This document shows positions 16,633-25,426 of a DNA stretch of 64,000 nt, piece by piece (position 1 is the stretch's first letter; every line of letters begins with the position of its first letter). The DNA is from Streptomyces sp. CB01881 (GTDB taxonomy: Bacteria; Actinomycetota; Actinomycetes; Streptomycetales; Streptomycetaceae), in NCBI RefSeq assembly GCF_002953255.1, contig NZ_CP026498.1:11107509-11171508 (forward strand). Direction: 5' to 3'. The translations under genes and the position numbers were made by a program. The notes below the pieces were generated by a model that was not told the DNA's origin, made no database searches, and saw only the letters and a program-made list of their open reading frames with translations.

Positions 16633-17853
16633 TCAGGCGGTGTGCGGCTGCCGGACGGCGCGGACGAGGCCGATCAGGGTCAGCAGGATGACCGTCACGC
16701 CGTAGAGCGAGACGGCGCTCTGCAGGCCGTACAGGTTGGTCAGCAGGCCGGCGAGGACGGCTGGGACGCTCATGGCCAGGTAGCTGAGGACGTAGTAGGC
16801 GGCGAGCATGCCGGCGCGTTCGCCCGGGGCCGCCGGGGGCAGCAGCAGGCGCAGGGCGCCCTGGGTGACGGCGCCGAAGCCCGCGCCCGCCAGGGCGGTG
16901 CCGGCGAACAGCGTGAGCAGGCTGTGCAGGTACGGGCCGGCCAGGGTCAGCAGGGCTCCCGGAATGAGGAGCACGGTGCCGGCGAGGCTGACGGTGCGGG
17001 CAGGCAGCGTCCGGGCTGCGTGGCCGGCGAGGCCGGCCGCGGCCGTCAGGGTGAAGAAGACCAGGCCGCCGGTGGCGCTCGCGGCGTGCGGGGCGATGAG
17101 GCGGGCGAGCGAGGGACCGAGGGAGGAGTAGAAGCCGCCCAGGGCCCAGGCGGCGACGATGCCGGGCGCGGCGAGCGCCATAGCCGGCCGGGAGGCGGGG
17201 GCGACGGTGATGGCGGGGCGCAGTGTGCGCCAGGCACCGGGGTGGGGGCGGGCGGTCTCGGGGGTGAGCAGGACCGCGGCGGTCTGCGCGGCGAAGAGCA
17301 GGAGCAGCGGCAGGTAGACGGTGCGGGTCGGGGCGGGGGCGTACTGCCCGAGGGCGGTGGCGACCAGTACGCCGGCAGCCATGCCGGCCACGGGGGCGAT
17401 GCCGTTGGCGGCCGTTGCCCGGCCCGGGCGGTCGAGGTCCTCGAAGTCGAGCAGGGCGGCTCCGGCGGCGCTGGTGGCCACGCCGGTGGCCAGGCCCTGC
17501 AGGATCCGGGCGGCGATCAGCGCCGGTACCCCCTGGGCGGTGGCGAAGACGGCCATCGCGAGGGCCTGTGCCAGCAACGCCGCGGCGAGGACCGGACGCC
17601 GGCCCAGCTGGTCCGAGAGCGTGCCCGCGGTCAGCAGTGCCACCAGCAGGGCGAGCGCGTAGGCGCTGAACACGGCGGTCAGCGTCAGGGCCGAGAAGTG
17701 CCATGCGGCCTGGTAGAGCGCGTAGAGCGGGGTCGGTGCGCTGGAGGCGGCCAGCAGGCCGACCAGGACCGAGGCGTGGAGCCGGAAAGCGCCCTGGCGG
17801 CTCAGCACGGGCAGCCGGCGGGGGTGGGACGGCAGAGCTGTGACGCTGGTCAT
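16633..17853 (-). CDS. MFS exporter
   Basis: The 406-residue protein has about 12 hydrophobic segments and the MFS motif A-like loop GTLSDQLGRRPVLAAALL after the second helix. Other recognisable parts are ASSAPTPLYALYQAAWHFSA at the first periplasmic loop and RILQGLATGVATSAAGAALL in helix 4-5. These are typical of drug-export MFS proteins of actinomycetes. The start is ATG 17853. A palindrome (GCCTTAAGGC) sits 15-24 bases upstream and matches a motif in front of the TetR gene, so repression by that regulator is likely. Confidence 0.9.
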   Translation of the reverse strand: MTSVTALPSHPRRLPVLSRQGAFRLHASVLVGLLAASSAPTPLYALYQAAWHFSALTLTAVFSAYALALLVALLTAGTLSDQLGRRPVLAAALLAQALAMAVFATAQGVPALIAARILQGLATGVATSAAGAALLDFEDLDRPGRATAANGIAPVAGMAAGVLVATALGQYAPAPTRTVYLPLLLLFAAQTAAVLLTPETARPHPGAWRTLRPAITVAPASRPAMALAAPGIVAAWALGGFYSSLGPSLARLIAPHAASATGGLVFFTLTAAAGLAGHAARTLPARTVSLAGTVLLIPGALLTLAGPYLHSLLTLFAGTALAGAGFGAVTQGALRLLLPPAAPGERAGMLAAYYVLSYLAMSVPAVLAGLLTNLYGLQSAVSLYGVTVILLTLIGLVRAVRQPHTA

Positions 17854-17865
17854 GGAAGCACCTCT

Positions 17866-17880
17866 GAGCCTTAAGGCGAA
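17866..17880. promoter_or_regulatory. Candidate TetR operator before MFS gene
   Basis: GAGCCTTAAGGCGAA contains the perfect 10-bp palindrome GCCTTAAGGC (17868-17877). It shares AGC(C)TTAA(G/T)GCGAA with a site in front of the TetR gene at 18522-18534. Confidence 0.5.
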
Positions 17881-17936
17881 TGCTTTGCATGAGGCACTCT
17901 AGGATCACGCCGCCCAGTAACGCAAATATTTAGCTT

Positions 17937-18515
17937 TTATCTGCCGGGAGGAGGTGTACCGCGACCGAGCGCCGCAGCCACCAGGCGGTCGGCGTAGGCC
18001 GCGGACAGGTCCGAGGGGCGGAACAGGATCCGGTACATCAGAGGGGAGACGACGACGTCCAGCAGGGTCTCCACGTCGGGCACGGCCTCCCCGCGCCCGG
18101 CCGCGCGCACGCCGATGGCCTTCAACTGCTCGGCGGCATAGTCGGAGCACCGGGCCGCGTTGCCCTGCCCGGGGTCCCCCAGCAGGGCGTCACGGATGTA
18201 CGTGCGACCCGCCGTCGAGGACATCTCCTCGGCGAACTGCACCGTCCACGCCTCCAGGTCCGCCCGCAGGCTGCCATGGTCGGCCGGCGGGGCGTCGGGG
18301 CGCAGCCGCTCGACGGCCACGTCGGACAACAGTTCCCGCAGGTCGCCCCAGCGCCGGTAGACGGTGGACGGCGTCACTCCCGCGCGGGCGGCGATCAGCG
18401 GCACGGTGAGCGCATCCCGCCCCACCTCCACCTCCAGGTCACGGACGGCCTGGTGCACGGACTGCTGGACGCGGGCGCTGCGCCCGCCGGGGCGTGTGGT
18501 CGCTCTTGCACTCAT
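17937..18515 (-). CDS. TetR-family regulator
   Basis: The 192-residue protein has the N-terminal TetR helix-turn-helix (LTVPLIAARAGVTPSTVYRRW GDL region) and a helical ligand domain with the TetR_C-type ending SPLMYRILFRPSDLSAAYAD. The ATG at 18515 is preferred over an upstream GTG at 18521 because it gives a compact N-terminus. It lies upstream of the exporter in the same direction and probably represses both itself and the exporter. The inducer is unknown, but should be a substrate of the exporter, MBL hydrolase or amidase. Confidence 0.9.
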   Translation of the reverse strand: MSARATTRPGGRSARVQQSVHQAVRDLEVEVGRDALTVPLIAARAGVTPSTVYRRWGDLRELLSDVAVERLRPDAPPADHGSLRADLEAWTVQFAEEMSSTAGRTYIRDALLGDPGQGNAARCSDYAAEQLKAIGVRAAGRGEAVPDVETLLDVVVSPLMYRILFRPSDLSAAYADRLVAAALGRGTPPPGR

Positions 18516-18521
18516 GCACAC

Positions 18522-18534
18522 AGCTTAATGCGAA
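18522..18534. promoter_or_regulatory. Candidate TetR operator before regulator gene
   Basis: AGCTTAATGCGAA lies 7 bases before the TetR start codon. It differs from the exporter site AGCCTTAAGGCGAA by one missing C and one G/T change, so it could be an autoregulatory site. Confidence 0.45.
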
Positions 18535-18779
18535 GAAGTTGCGCCGACTGGGCGCTGGCCTGGTCGAACCGTCACGCGAGCCCGTGCACGACCTGCCCGC
18601 CTACAGCCCACGATCACCCGCACCGTTCCGCCCCGCCGACGGCCTGCCCACCCTGGTGCGCGTGGACCGGGCAAACACCAGCCGGACGGGCTGGCGGGCA
18701 ACGGCCGGGAAGGCAGGCGGGGGTGCCGGGGCCCGGGCGGCCGACAGGTGACGTCACCCCACCCCACCGATCGTCCGAC

Positions 18780-18797
18780 CATCGACATATTGCGATG
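18780..18797. promoter_or_regulatory. Inverted repeat before PadR gene
   Basis: CATCG at 18780-18784 is repeated inverted as CGATG at 18793-18797 around an AT-rich centre (ACATATTG). It lies 20 bases before the PadR ATG, in a position suited to autoregulation. Confidence 0.35.
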
Positions 18798-18816
18798 ATC
18801 GCCCTAAACTCAATGT

Positions 18817-19164
18817 ATGACTGACCGTCAATTACAGGAGCCGACCAGGCTCGTGCTCACCGCACTGGCCGACGCCCCCCGGCACGGCTACGCGATCATC
18901 CAAGAGGTGCTCGCCATCTCAGGCGGCGACAGCCGCCTGAGCACCGGCACGCTCTACACCGCGCTCGACCGGCTGCTCCAGCAGGGCCTGGTGCGGATCG
19001 AGAGCGAGGAGGTGGTCAGCGGACGACTGCGCCGCACGTTCGCCCTCACCGGCCAGGGACAGGACGCGCTGGCTCAGGAGGCCAAGCGCCTGCGGGCGGC
19101 CGCCACCGAGGCCGAACGCCGGCTGAGCGCCTTCCGTCCGCGACCCGAGGGGGCGACCTCATGA
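18817..19164 (+). CDS. PadR-family regulator
   Basis: The 115-residue protein is a typical short PadR: a winged helix with LVLTALADAPRHGYAIIQEV, then GTLYTALDRLLQQGLVRIES, then a C-terminal helix. It starts at ATG 18817 and its stop overlaps the next gene as ATGA, so the two proteins are co-translated. PadR regulators of this type usually control a membrane protein or transporter encoded next to them. Confidence 0.92.
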   Translation: MTDRQLQEPTRLVLTALADAPRHGYAIIQEVLAISGGDSRLSTGTLYTALDRLLQQGLVRIESEEVVSGRLRRTFALTGQGQDALAQEAKRLRAAATEAERRLSAFRPRPEGATS

Positions 19165-20129
19165 ACGACGTCACAACCGGCCACGACACCCCACGGGCGG
19201 GCCGCCTGCTGATCGGCCTCTACCCCGCCCGGTACCGCTCCGCGCAAGGCGACGACATCCACGCCACCTTCGCCGAGGCCACCCAGGGCCGGACACGCAG
19301 CGCGGTGCTCCGGGAGTACCGCGACCTCGCCACCCACGCCCTGCGGCTGCGGTTGCGGATCAGCCCCACGGACCCAGCCGGTCGCGTGCTGGCCGGAGCG
19401 GCACCGACCGCGCTCGCGCTCGCGGCGGGCTGCGCCCTGTACTTCCTGCTGCCCGGGCTGGTCCACCGGATCCGGGACCCCCAACCCAATCTCGGCCTCG
19501 GCCACGCAGTGCCGGCCGCGGTCCTCCAGCTGGCCCGCGCCGCGCCGTGGCTGCTCGCCCTCGGAATCGCCGTGACCGGCCGCTGGCGGGCCGCCCGGAT
19601 CGCGGCCGTGGCAGCCGCCCTCCTCAGTGGCGGCATCCAGGCCCTAAGCGGGCTGCACCCGTACTCGGCGGGTCAGCTGGCGGGCATGGCACTGGTCGGC
19701 GCACTGGTGCTGCTCGCACCGGCCGGACTCGTGGACGTCACCCAGCGGGGCCGTTGGGAGATGGCCGGACTCGCGCTCGCCGTCGCGCTCCCCGCGACCG
19801 TGGCCGACCGGTACATGGCGCAGCACCTACCGCTGCCCATGCTGGGCCTGCTGCCGATCTGGCTCGGCACCCTGACGGCACCGGCCCTGCTGGGCCGACT
19901 GGCCGACCGACGAAGGGACCCGCTCCAGGCCGTGGGCGTCGGGCTCGGGACACTGCCCTGGCTAATGCCCTTGACGGCCGTGGCCGCCTTCGACCCGCCG
20001 CCACGGCTGCGCCCGCTGCTCGAATACGCCGGAGCCTGTGTGGCCCCACTCGGCATGGCCCTGGCGGTGGCGGGAGCGGTCCAGCTCGCCCGGCGGGTCC
20101 GGGCGAGCGACCCGTCCGACCCGGCCTGA
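19161..20129 (+). CDS. Multi-pass membrane protein, PadR-linked
   Basis: The 322-residue protein has a soluble N-terminal part (LLIGLYPARYRSAQGDDIHA, a pattern common to PadR-linked membrane proteins in actinomycetes). About seven hydrophobic helices follow from residue 75. There is no ABC or enzyme motif. It is coupled to the PadR gene by a four-base overlap. The function is unknown; envelope stress or antimicrobial sensing is a guess from context. Confidence 0.75.
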   Translation: MNDVTTGHDTPRAGRLLIGLYPARYRSAQGDDIHATFAEATQGRTRSAVLREYRDLATHALRLRLRISPTDPAGRVLAGAAPTALALAAGCALYFLLPGLVHRIRDPQPNLGLGHAVPAAVLQLARAAPWLLALGIAVTGRWRAARIAAVAAALLSGGIQALSGLHPYSAGQLAGMALVGALVLLAPAGLVDVTQRGRWEMAGLALAVALPATVADRYMAQHLPLPMLGLLPIWLGTLTAPALLGRLADRRRDPLQAVGVGLGTLPWLMPLTAVAAFDPPPRLRPLLEYAGACVAPLGMALAVAGAVQLARRVRASDPSDPA

Positions 20130-20149
20130 CCTCGGCCCGGTGCGCGCGC

Positions 20150-20729
20150 TCCCAGGGGCCCGCGCACTCCGGGGCCCGCGGCCCGGCGGCGGGCTTGCAG
20201 CCCCCGGCTCAGGTCCGCGAGGCGCCGGGCCGTGCCGACCGACAGGCGGGCACCGACGGGCCGGACGAGCGCCAGCGGCCGACAGGACGAACGGCGGCCC
20301 CGAGCAGCAGCCGGGCAGCAGCAACCGGCCGGAACGGAGCAGCGGACAGCAGCAGGCCGGACCGGCCCCGCAACTGCGCAAGGACACCGGGAGCAGCCGG
20401 CAGGCAACACAGCGCCGCAGCCGGCCCGGGCGGCCGAAGCCGGCAGAACAGCCGGGCGTCGGGCAACGGGACCGGCCAGCAGGGACGGACGACAGCGAGC
20501 ACGACAGCGGGCACGACAGCGGGCAGCGAGCACCGGCAGACAGGCAGCAACCCGGTCCCGGAGCAGCACCGGGCCCGCCGCAGGCCGGGACGGGCCGGAC
20601 GCGGCGGACCGGGACGAGGCAACGGGACGTCCGAACGGGCAGGCGGACCGGAACGAGAGCGGCGTGCCGAACAGCCGGAACAGGACCGGCGGCCGGCCGG
20701 CCGACACGCCGGGCCGGACACGGGCGCGG
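20150..20729. other. Gene-free, almost T-free stretch
   Basis: No gene with convincing features is present. On the plus strand I count only five T in the 420 bases from 20281 to 20700, while A is common. The sequence is built of AGC, GGC, ACC and CAG-like words and contains a 12-base tandem (ACGACAGCG[A/G]GC, three copies at 20489-20524). Both-strand frames are open but strongly biased in composition. Confidence 0.7.
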
Positions 20730-20924
20730 TCACGAGGACCTCGCGGTCTCGGTCCTCTCCTCGCCCAGCTTCCGCAGCGCTTCGATGGCGAGCGCTCGCG
20801 GGTCGAGGCTCCGTCCGGCGAAGGACCTCGCCACCGACAGGGCCCACCGTCCCTTCTTCAGTCGCCCCAGGACGTATCCGATGAGGACCCCGATCCCGAG
20901 AGCGATCTTGATGATGATCTTCAT
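20730..20924 (-). CDS. Small membrane-anchored basic protein
   Basis: The 64-residue protein starts MKIIIKIALGIGVLIGYVLG, a single N-terminal transmembrane helix, followed by a basic helix (LKKGRWALSVARSFAG). It resembles small membrane proteins of actinomycetes with no assigned role. Its codon use is normal compared with the biased DNA beside it. It lies alone, facing the T-poor region. Confidence 0.6.
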   Translation of the reverse strand: MKIIIKIALGIGVLIGYVLGRLKKGRWALSVARSFAGRSLDPRALAIEALRKLGEERTETARSS

Positions 20925-21343
20925 CGCTCGGCCCGTACCCCTTCTGGACGGACGGTGGCCGCGCCGCGATGCCGGACGCCCCTGCCAGTACCCGTCGGCC
21001 GAGCCGGCCGAACGGGTATGCGCCGCAGGTGCGGCACGGTGCCTGACGCGGGTCGAACCACGACCTGGCCTGCTTCTGGCCAGGCTGGCCTACTCGTAAA
21101 CACGATCGGTTCGCCGCGTGTCCGACCGGGCACGTCACGCCCCTGCCGGATGCTCTGGTCAGGGGCGCGGGCACCGGGTTCGCGGGTCCGTTTCTTCCAC
21201 GGCATGGCTGCGCTGTGGGCGTTGGCCGTGCAGGATAACCCCGGCCGGTCGGGGAGCCCGTAACGGGGCGATGTCACGGGCCTGGCCCCCCCGTTCCCGC
21301 AGGACCGCTTCCCCGGGCCGCACCCAGGTCCTGACGTTGCGTC

Positions 21344-21673
21344 ATGGAGCCTGTGCAGCTCGATCGTTCAGTGCCGGGGGTGCTCGACCTGATACTCCGG
21401 GGGTTCGGCGGATCCCTCGGGTACGCCGTGCTGGCCTCGCTCGGGTCGGTGATGGCCGTGCCGGTGCTGTTCGTGCTGGGCGCGCTGCTCTCGACGCCGC
21501 TCGCGGTCGTCTTGCTGTTCGCGGGGACGGGGTGGGGGCCGGTCTGGGCTGCCGCCGGGATCGTCGGCGCGGTGGCCTCCCTTGTCGGGTGGGCACTGGC
21601 GGTCCACGCCGTCCTCCGGGGCGTGTACCGGCTCCGTTTCGCACCCGTCCCCGGAGCGGCACCCGCACCTTGA
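21344..21673 (+). CDS. Small membrane protein
   Basis: The 109-residue protein has two to three hydrophobic segments (YAVLASLGSVMAVPVLFVLG, PLAVVLLFAGTGWGPVWAAA) and starts at ATG 21344. No family is recognised. It is flanked by gene-poor DNA on both sides, so its role cannot be inferred. Confidence 0.5.
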   Translation: MEPVQLDRSVPGVLDLILRGFGGSLGYAVLASLGSVMAVPVLFVLGALLSTPLAVVLLFAGTGWGPVWAAAGIVGAVASLVGWALAVHAVLRGVYRLRFAPVPGAAPAP

Positions 21674-22281
21674 CGTCCCGTCCGGGCCGACCGAGGCGGC
21701 AGCCGGGAAGGCCACACCCATCCCGAACCCATCGGCAAACACAGGACCGACAACGGCAACCCAGCCGGCAACGGCGACCCGGCGAAGGAAGGCACCCGGG
21801 GCCGTGCCGGAACGGCCACGTAGAAGCCGGGCAAGAACGGGAGCAGCAGGGTGAGCCCAGCGCCAACACCGCAGGCGAACGCGACCCCACCGGCATCTTC
21901 AGCACGCGGATCCCGCCCACCCCGGCACCAACCGTGCTGAGACCGGTGACCCGCTCGGCCCGCCGGACCGGGACGGCGCGCGCCGCGGCCAGCGACGGCA
22001 GACACCACAGCAGCCGCACCGGGGCGGCCGGGCCGGGGGCTGGAGCAGCAGGCCGACGTGCACGGCCCCGGAAACGTCACCACCATCTGGTCACGAAACC
22101 ACCCGGCAAAGCGTCGGCCCCGACTGGACGGCCGGGGCACCCCAGCTGGCGGCGCTCGGCCCCGGCCAGGGCGAGCCGACGTGAGCGGACGCGGCGCTCC
22201 CTGAAGGGCCAGAAGCCCCCGGCCCGCGCGCGGCAGGTTCCAGGATCCCCTCCGCAGGCCGAGCCTCACGGGACAGAACAG
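21674..22281. other. Gene-free T-poor stretch
   Basis: No supported gene. Like 20150-20729, the plus strand is poor in T (only eight in the 180 bases from 21721 to 21900). Minus-strand frames are open but not convincing. Confidence 0.55.
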
Positions 22282-22686
22282 CTAGGGCTTCACATCAAGA
22301 CGCACAAGGGCACCGATTTCCACGAGCTGGTCCGGCAGCGCCAAGTCCGATATGCCCATGACCGTGCTGGTCGGCCGGTGCTCCCCGAAGTAGTCGGCGT
22401 GGAGGCGTGCTGCCGCTTCGAAGTTCTCCCGCAGATTCCTCACTAGTACCGTGGTTTCCACGATCTGGCTCCGTTCAGCCCCGAACTGCCTCAATACCAG
22501 GTCAAGGTTCTCCAGCGTGGTGCGAACCTGCAGTTCAAAGTCGCCGGCACCCACGAAGTCTCCATTCCGATCATGGGACAACTGACCTGACACGTATACG
22601 GTTTCACCTACCTGAACAGCCTGGCTGTAACCGTACAGCGATTCCCACGGCATGCCGAACCCGAATGCCTTCACCTGAGAACTCAC
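22282..22686 (-). CDS. RidA/YjgF family protein
   Basis: The 134-residue protein has the RidA pattern: YSQAVQVGETVYVSGQLSHD near residue 20-40, then VRTTLENLDLVLRQFGA and a C-terminal part ending in VEIGALVRLDVKP. Canonical RidA enzymes have an Arg near residue 105 for imine hydrolysis; here the matching region reads HRPTSTVMG, and activity is uncertain. The GTG at 22686 follows AGGAG with 6 bases spacing. The frame is open to 23196 but that part is low complexity. It is a single gene with an AT-richer upstream region (22690-22800) suited to a promoter. Confidence 0.85.
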   Translation of the reverse strand: MSSQVKAFGFGMPWESLYGYSQAVQVGETVYVSGQLSHDRNGDFVGAGDFELQVRTTLENLDLVLRQFGAERSQIVETTVLVRNLRENFEAAARLHADYFGEHRPTSTVMGISDLALPDQLVEIGALVRLDVKP

Positions 22687-23323
22687 AAACCACTCCTTCG
22701 ATACAGCACACGGTACTGCCAGTTGCAGACCGGAACCTTTCGGGCAGAAGTTACAGGTCCTCCGAAATTTTAATTTCCCAACCGCGAACTCGAATTGTTC
22801 TCTGCGCGTACAGACGGGGCTATGAACGCGGCCAAGCTCTCGTCGGCGCACACCCGCCCCCGGACCGGCCCGGCCATCATGCCGACGGTCACCGCCGGGC
22901 CCAGGCCGGGCAGGCGGGCTCGTGCCAGGCGGGGTGCGGACGACCACCCCACCCGGGGTCAAGTGCTCGCTCGACCAGGTCCGGCAGCACCCGGCGCCGC
23001 CCGGCCGGGCCGGGGCGACGGCCAACCGGCGCGGACCGGGGAGGCGGTCACAGCCGCGGTGGACGCGGCCGGACGGCGGCGGCGGCGCCTGGTGATGGGT
23101 GTCGTCGTGCCGAAGGCCCTTGTACGACACCCGAAACTCACCGGGTCCGAGCCGAAACTCACCAGCGCAGGTCAGCGGGACCTGCACCGCGGACACGGCC
23201 GGGGTCAGGACCGGGCCGCCGTCCCCCGCTGTGCGGCGGGGATGGGTGGTGTAGCAGGCTACGCCGTGTAGGCGGGCCCGTCCCGGCCCGGGGTGGGCCG
23301 GGACGGCGGGGGGCGTAGGCGGG
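22687..23323. other. Intergenic, with paired GAAACTCACC motif
   Basis: No gene is supported. From 22690 to 22800 the base composition is less GC-rich and probably holds the RidA promoter. At 23133 and 23154 the motif GAAACTCACC occurs twice, 21 bases apart. The same motif is reiterated near 47.2 kb. Confidence 0.5.
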
Positions 23324-23755
23324 TCAGCATGCGACGGTCTCGGCGTGCCGGGTGAGCGCGTCCAGGAGCGCGGCCTGGTGGTCGGTCAGCTTGCCGTCGG
23401 TGCGGGCCTTGTCCTGCTTGCGCAGCCAGGTGCCGGGCCGGAACGCCGGGTCGTCGCCGAGGCCGATGCGGTTCGCCGGGCCGTCCAGGGTTCCGCCGGC
23501 GGCGAGGTAGGCGAGCAGGCGGCGGTAGGAGCGGTTCCAGTCCGGTTCCAGGCGCCACAGCTCGTCCAGGCCGTCGAGCCTGGCCACCTGGTCGCCGGTG
23601 AGGTTGTCGGCCTTGCGCTGGCGGCGCATCCACGCGCCCACCGCGTAGTCGTCGAGCTTGGCGGTCGCCGGGATCGCGAGGTGGCCGTGGGTGTGGTGGA
23701 AGGCGGCGGCGTAGGCGTAGCCGCGTTCCCAGGCGTTGGCGTTCTTCGACCAGTG
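23324..23755 (-). pseudogene. Helicase-associated domain remnant
   Basis: The frame carries two helicase-associated (HA, PF03457-type) repeats: WERGYAYAAAFHHTHGHLAI to VGAWMRRQRKADNLTGDQVA, and WNRSYRRLLAYLAAGGTLDG to GTWLRKQDKARTDGKLTDHQ. HA repeats usually follow a superfamily-2 helicase in large actinomycete proteins. Here only the last 140 residues remain and the sequence before about 23755 is noncoding. A similar ending occurs at 30870-30951. Confidence 0.65.
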
Positions 23756-23786
23756 TCCGGGCCTGGCCTGTGTGGCCCTTCTCCGG

Positions 23787-24383
23787 TCAGGGCTCGACCG
23801 GGACGGCCGTCGTGTCCGCCGAGGATGTGGGGTGCCCGGTCCGAATCGCGTCCGCCGGGACCTCGAAGACGATGACGAGCCCGTCACGTTCGTTTCCCTG
23901 CTCGCCGACGCGTGTGAACCCGAAGCCCGCGACGGTGGCCAGGGAGGCGGTGTTGTCGGCACTGACCCTGGCCCGCACGGTCCTGACACCGGGTTCGGCG
24001 GCGGCCCTGACGAGCAGCTCCCTCAGCATGGCGCGGGCGTAGCCCTGGCGGCGGTACCCGGGCACGACGGTGAAGCCGACCTCGACCATGCCGTCCTCGT
24101 CCGGCGGCCCGTGGAACCCGGCGTCGCCGACCACGGCCCCGTCCGGTTCGGACACCGCGGCCCGCGTGATCCAGGGCGCGGCCGACGGGTCCCCGGCGAG
24201 CTGGTCGGCGCGGTAGCCGAAGATCCAGCGGGCCCGGTCGCCGACGAAGTGCGGGTCGAGAGGGACACCCGCCTCGGCGCTGCCGCCGGCGAGGTCGCCG
24301 TCGGCGAGCGCCCGCAGCGCCTTCGCACTGAGCTCGACGAAACGGACACGCTTGGGGCTGGTGGAGTGAGGTTCGCTGTTCAT
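23787..24383 (-). CDS. GNAT acetyltransferase
   Basis: The 198-residue protein has GNAT features: motif A in VEVGFTVVPGYRRQGYARAM (acetyl-CoA-binding RRQGYA loop), then DNTASLATVAGFGFTRVGEQ. The N-terminal part resembles the RimJ/RimL branch. It starts at ATG 24383. The target is unknown. It is one of the few intact genes in this decaying region. Confidence 0.88.
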   Translation of the reverse strand: MNSEPHSTSPKRVRFVELSAKALRALADGDLAGGSAEAGVPLDPHFVGDRARWIFGYRADQLAGDPSAAPWITRAAVSEPDGAVVGDAGFHGPPDEDGMVEVGFTVVPGYRRQGYARAMLRELLVRAAAEPGVRTVRARVSADNTASLATVAGFGFTRVGEQGNERDGLVIVFEVPADAIRTGHPTSSADTTAVPVEP

Positions 24384-24505
24384 CGCGGAGATGCTCGCCC
24401 AGCGGCCGGAGGGCTGTCCATCACTTTACGGCCCATCGGACATAGCGATCGTCTCTGTTTGAGGAGGCTCTCCGATCTTTGGCTCTGACCGGAGTTGCGT
24501 GAAGG

Positions 24506-24600
24506 TCACGGCCGGGTGAGGACGAGGATCCGAAGGAGTTGGAACGAGGCCCGGCCGCGCATGGCGCCGTTTGAGCATTTGACCCGATCCAATGATGCCC
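24506..24600 (-). pseudogene. ISL3 transposase C-terminal remnant
   Basis: The frame ends RVKCSNGAMRGRASFQLLRI before a stop at 24506. It aligns with the C-terminus of the ISL3 transposase at the window start (RIKMLKRQMYGRAGFDLLRK). Only about 30 residues are left. Confidence 0.55.
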
Positions 24601-24825
24601 TCGACTTTGCCTGAGCTCCCTTCGAGCTACGCCGAGGTGAGGCGGCGTCATGAGCGGCGCCACCAGGAGCCAGACCGCTTCTCCTCGGCCACCAGGGCTC
24701 CGGCGGCGGACCCGCTCGCACTACGCCTCCTCCAGCGCCTGCTGGTCGGCAACGAGCAGACCACGGCGCAGCTGGCGGTGTGCGCCCGGGTGTGGGAGCA
24801 GGCGGGCGAGGACGGGGCGGGGTGA
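24592..24825 (+). CDS. Small hypothetical protein
   Basis: A 77-residue frame, MMPSTLPELPSSYAEVRRRH then LALRLLQRLLVGNEQTTAQL, charged and helical with regular codon usage. No family is recognised. It abuts the ISL3 remnant and is followed by other plasmid-like fragments, so it may itself be a fragment. Confidence 0.4.
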   Translation: MMPSTLPELPSSYAEVRRRHERRHQEPDRFSSATRAPAADPLALRLLQRLLVGNEQTTAQLAVCARVWEQAGEDGAG

Positions 24826-24834
24826 AGTCGGCGG

Positions 24835-25065
24835 GGTGGAGTCGGCAACGGCCGGGCTGGTCTTGGACGGCGGAGGAGTGGGCTTCCACGGTGCGAGCAA
24901 CTAGCCCAAGCCGTCCGGCACGCCCAAGCAGCCCGCGAGCACCTGGCGGCCCTGTACAAGGCACTCGGCCTGCCGGGGGCGGCGAGGCGCCCGGCCAGAG
25001 CGCTCGACCAGCGGGACGCGGCCCCCGGCCCGACCCCGGCCAACACCCCGTCCCCGCCGAACTGA
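24835..25065 (+). pseudogene. Frameshifted fragment (EQLAQAVRHAQ...)
   Basis: One frame reads WSWTAEEWASTVRA and the next, shifted, CEQLAQAVRHAQAAREHLAA to LYKALGLPGAARRPARALDQ, then a stop. The second half is convincing helical coding sequence. The two frames were probably one small gene before an indel. A nearby third frame (PVPAELTGLFLEPQ) recurs at about 40490-40540. Confidence 0.4.
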
Positions 25066-25202
25066 CCGGCCTCTTCCTCGAACCCCAGACCCCGGCCCGC
25101 AGCCACCGAACGGCCCCCCGCGGACAGCGAGCCCACCCACCAGGCCCCACCCCGCCGGCGCGGCCACCAGCTGCTCCGGCTCCCGGAGGACCCCGACGCA
25201 CC

Positions 25203-25385
25203 ACGCCGCACCACGACCGCCAGAAAGGCCGCAACCGAAGAACCCTCCCCGCCGCCCGCCACGCAACGGCGCACCACGGCACCGACCGTCCACCCCGAGC
25301 GCTGCGGGTGGCCCGGTGAGCGGACGTGCATCTGCGACCCCGGCGACGCCACCGGCAAGACCGTCGGGGCTGCGGTGGAGCACGC
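25203..25385 (+). repeat. Reiterated cassette, copy A
   Basis: This segment is nearly identical to 35048-35205. In one frame it reads TVHPERCGWPGERTCICDPG then DATGKTVGAAVEHAVG, after which the copy diverges. It is one of three partial copies of the same degenerate gene (others at 33651 and 35048). Confidence 0.7.
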
Positions 25386-25426
25386 GGTCGGGCCCGGAGT
25401 CTTGGACTGGACGCGGGGAGGGGGGT

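Noticed and set aside
20232..21263. Gln/Arg-rich 343-residue plus-strand frame
   Set aside because: It follows only from the lack of T (hence of stop codons) in that DNA. No start, domain or regular codon position pattern is visible.
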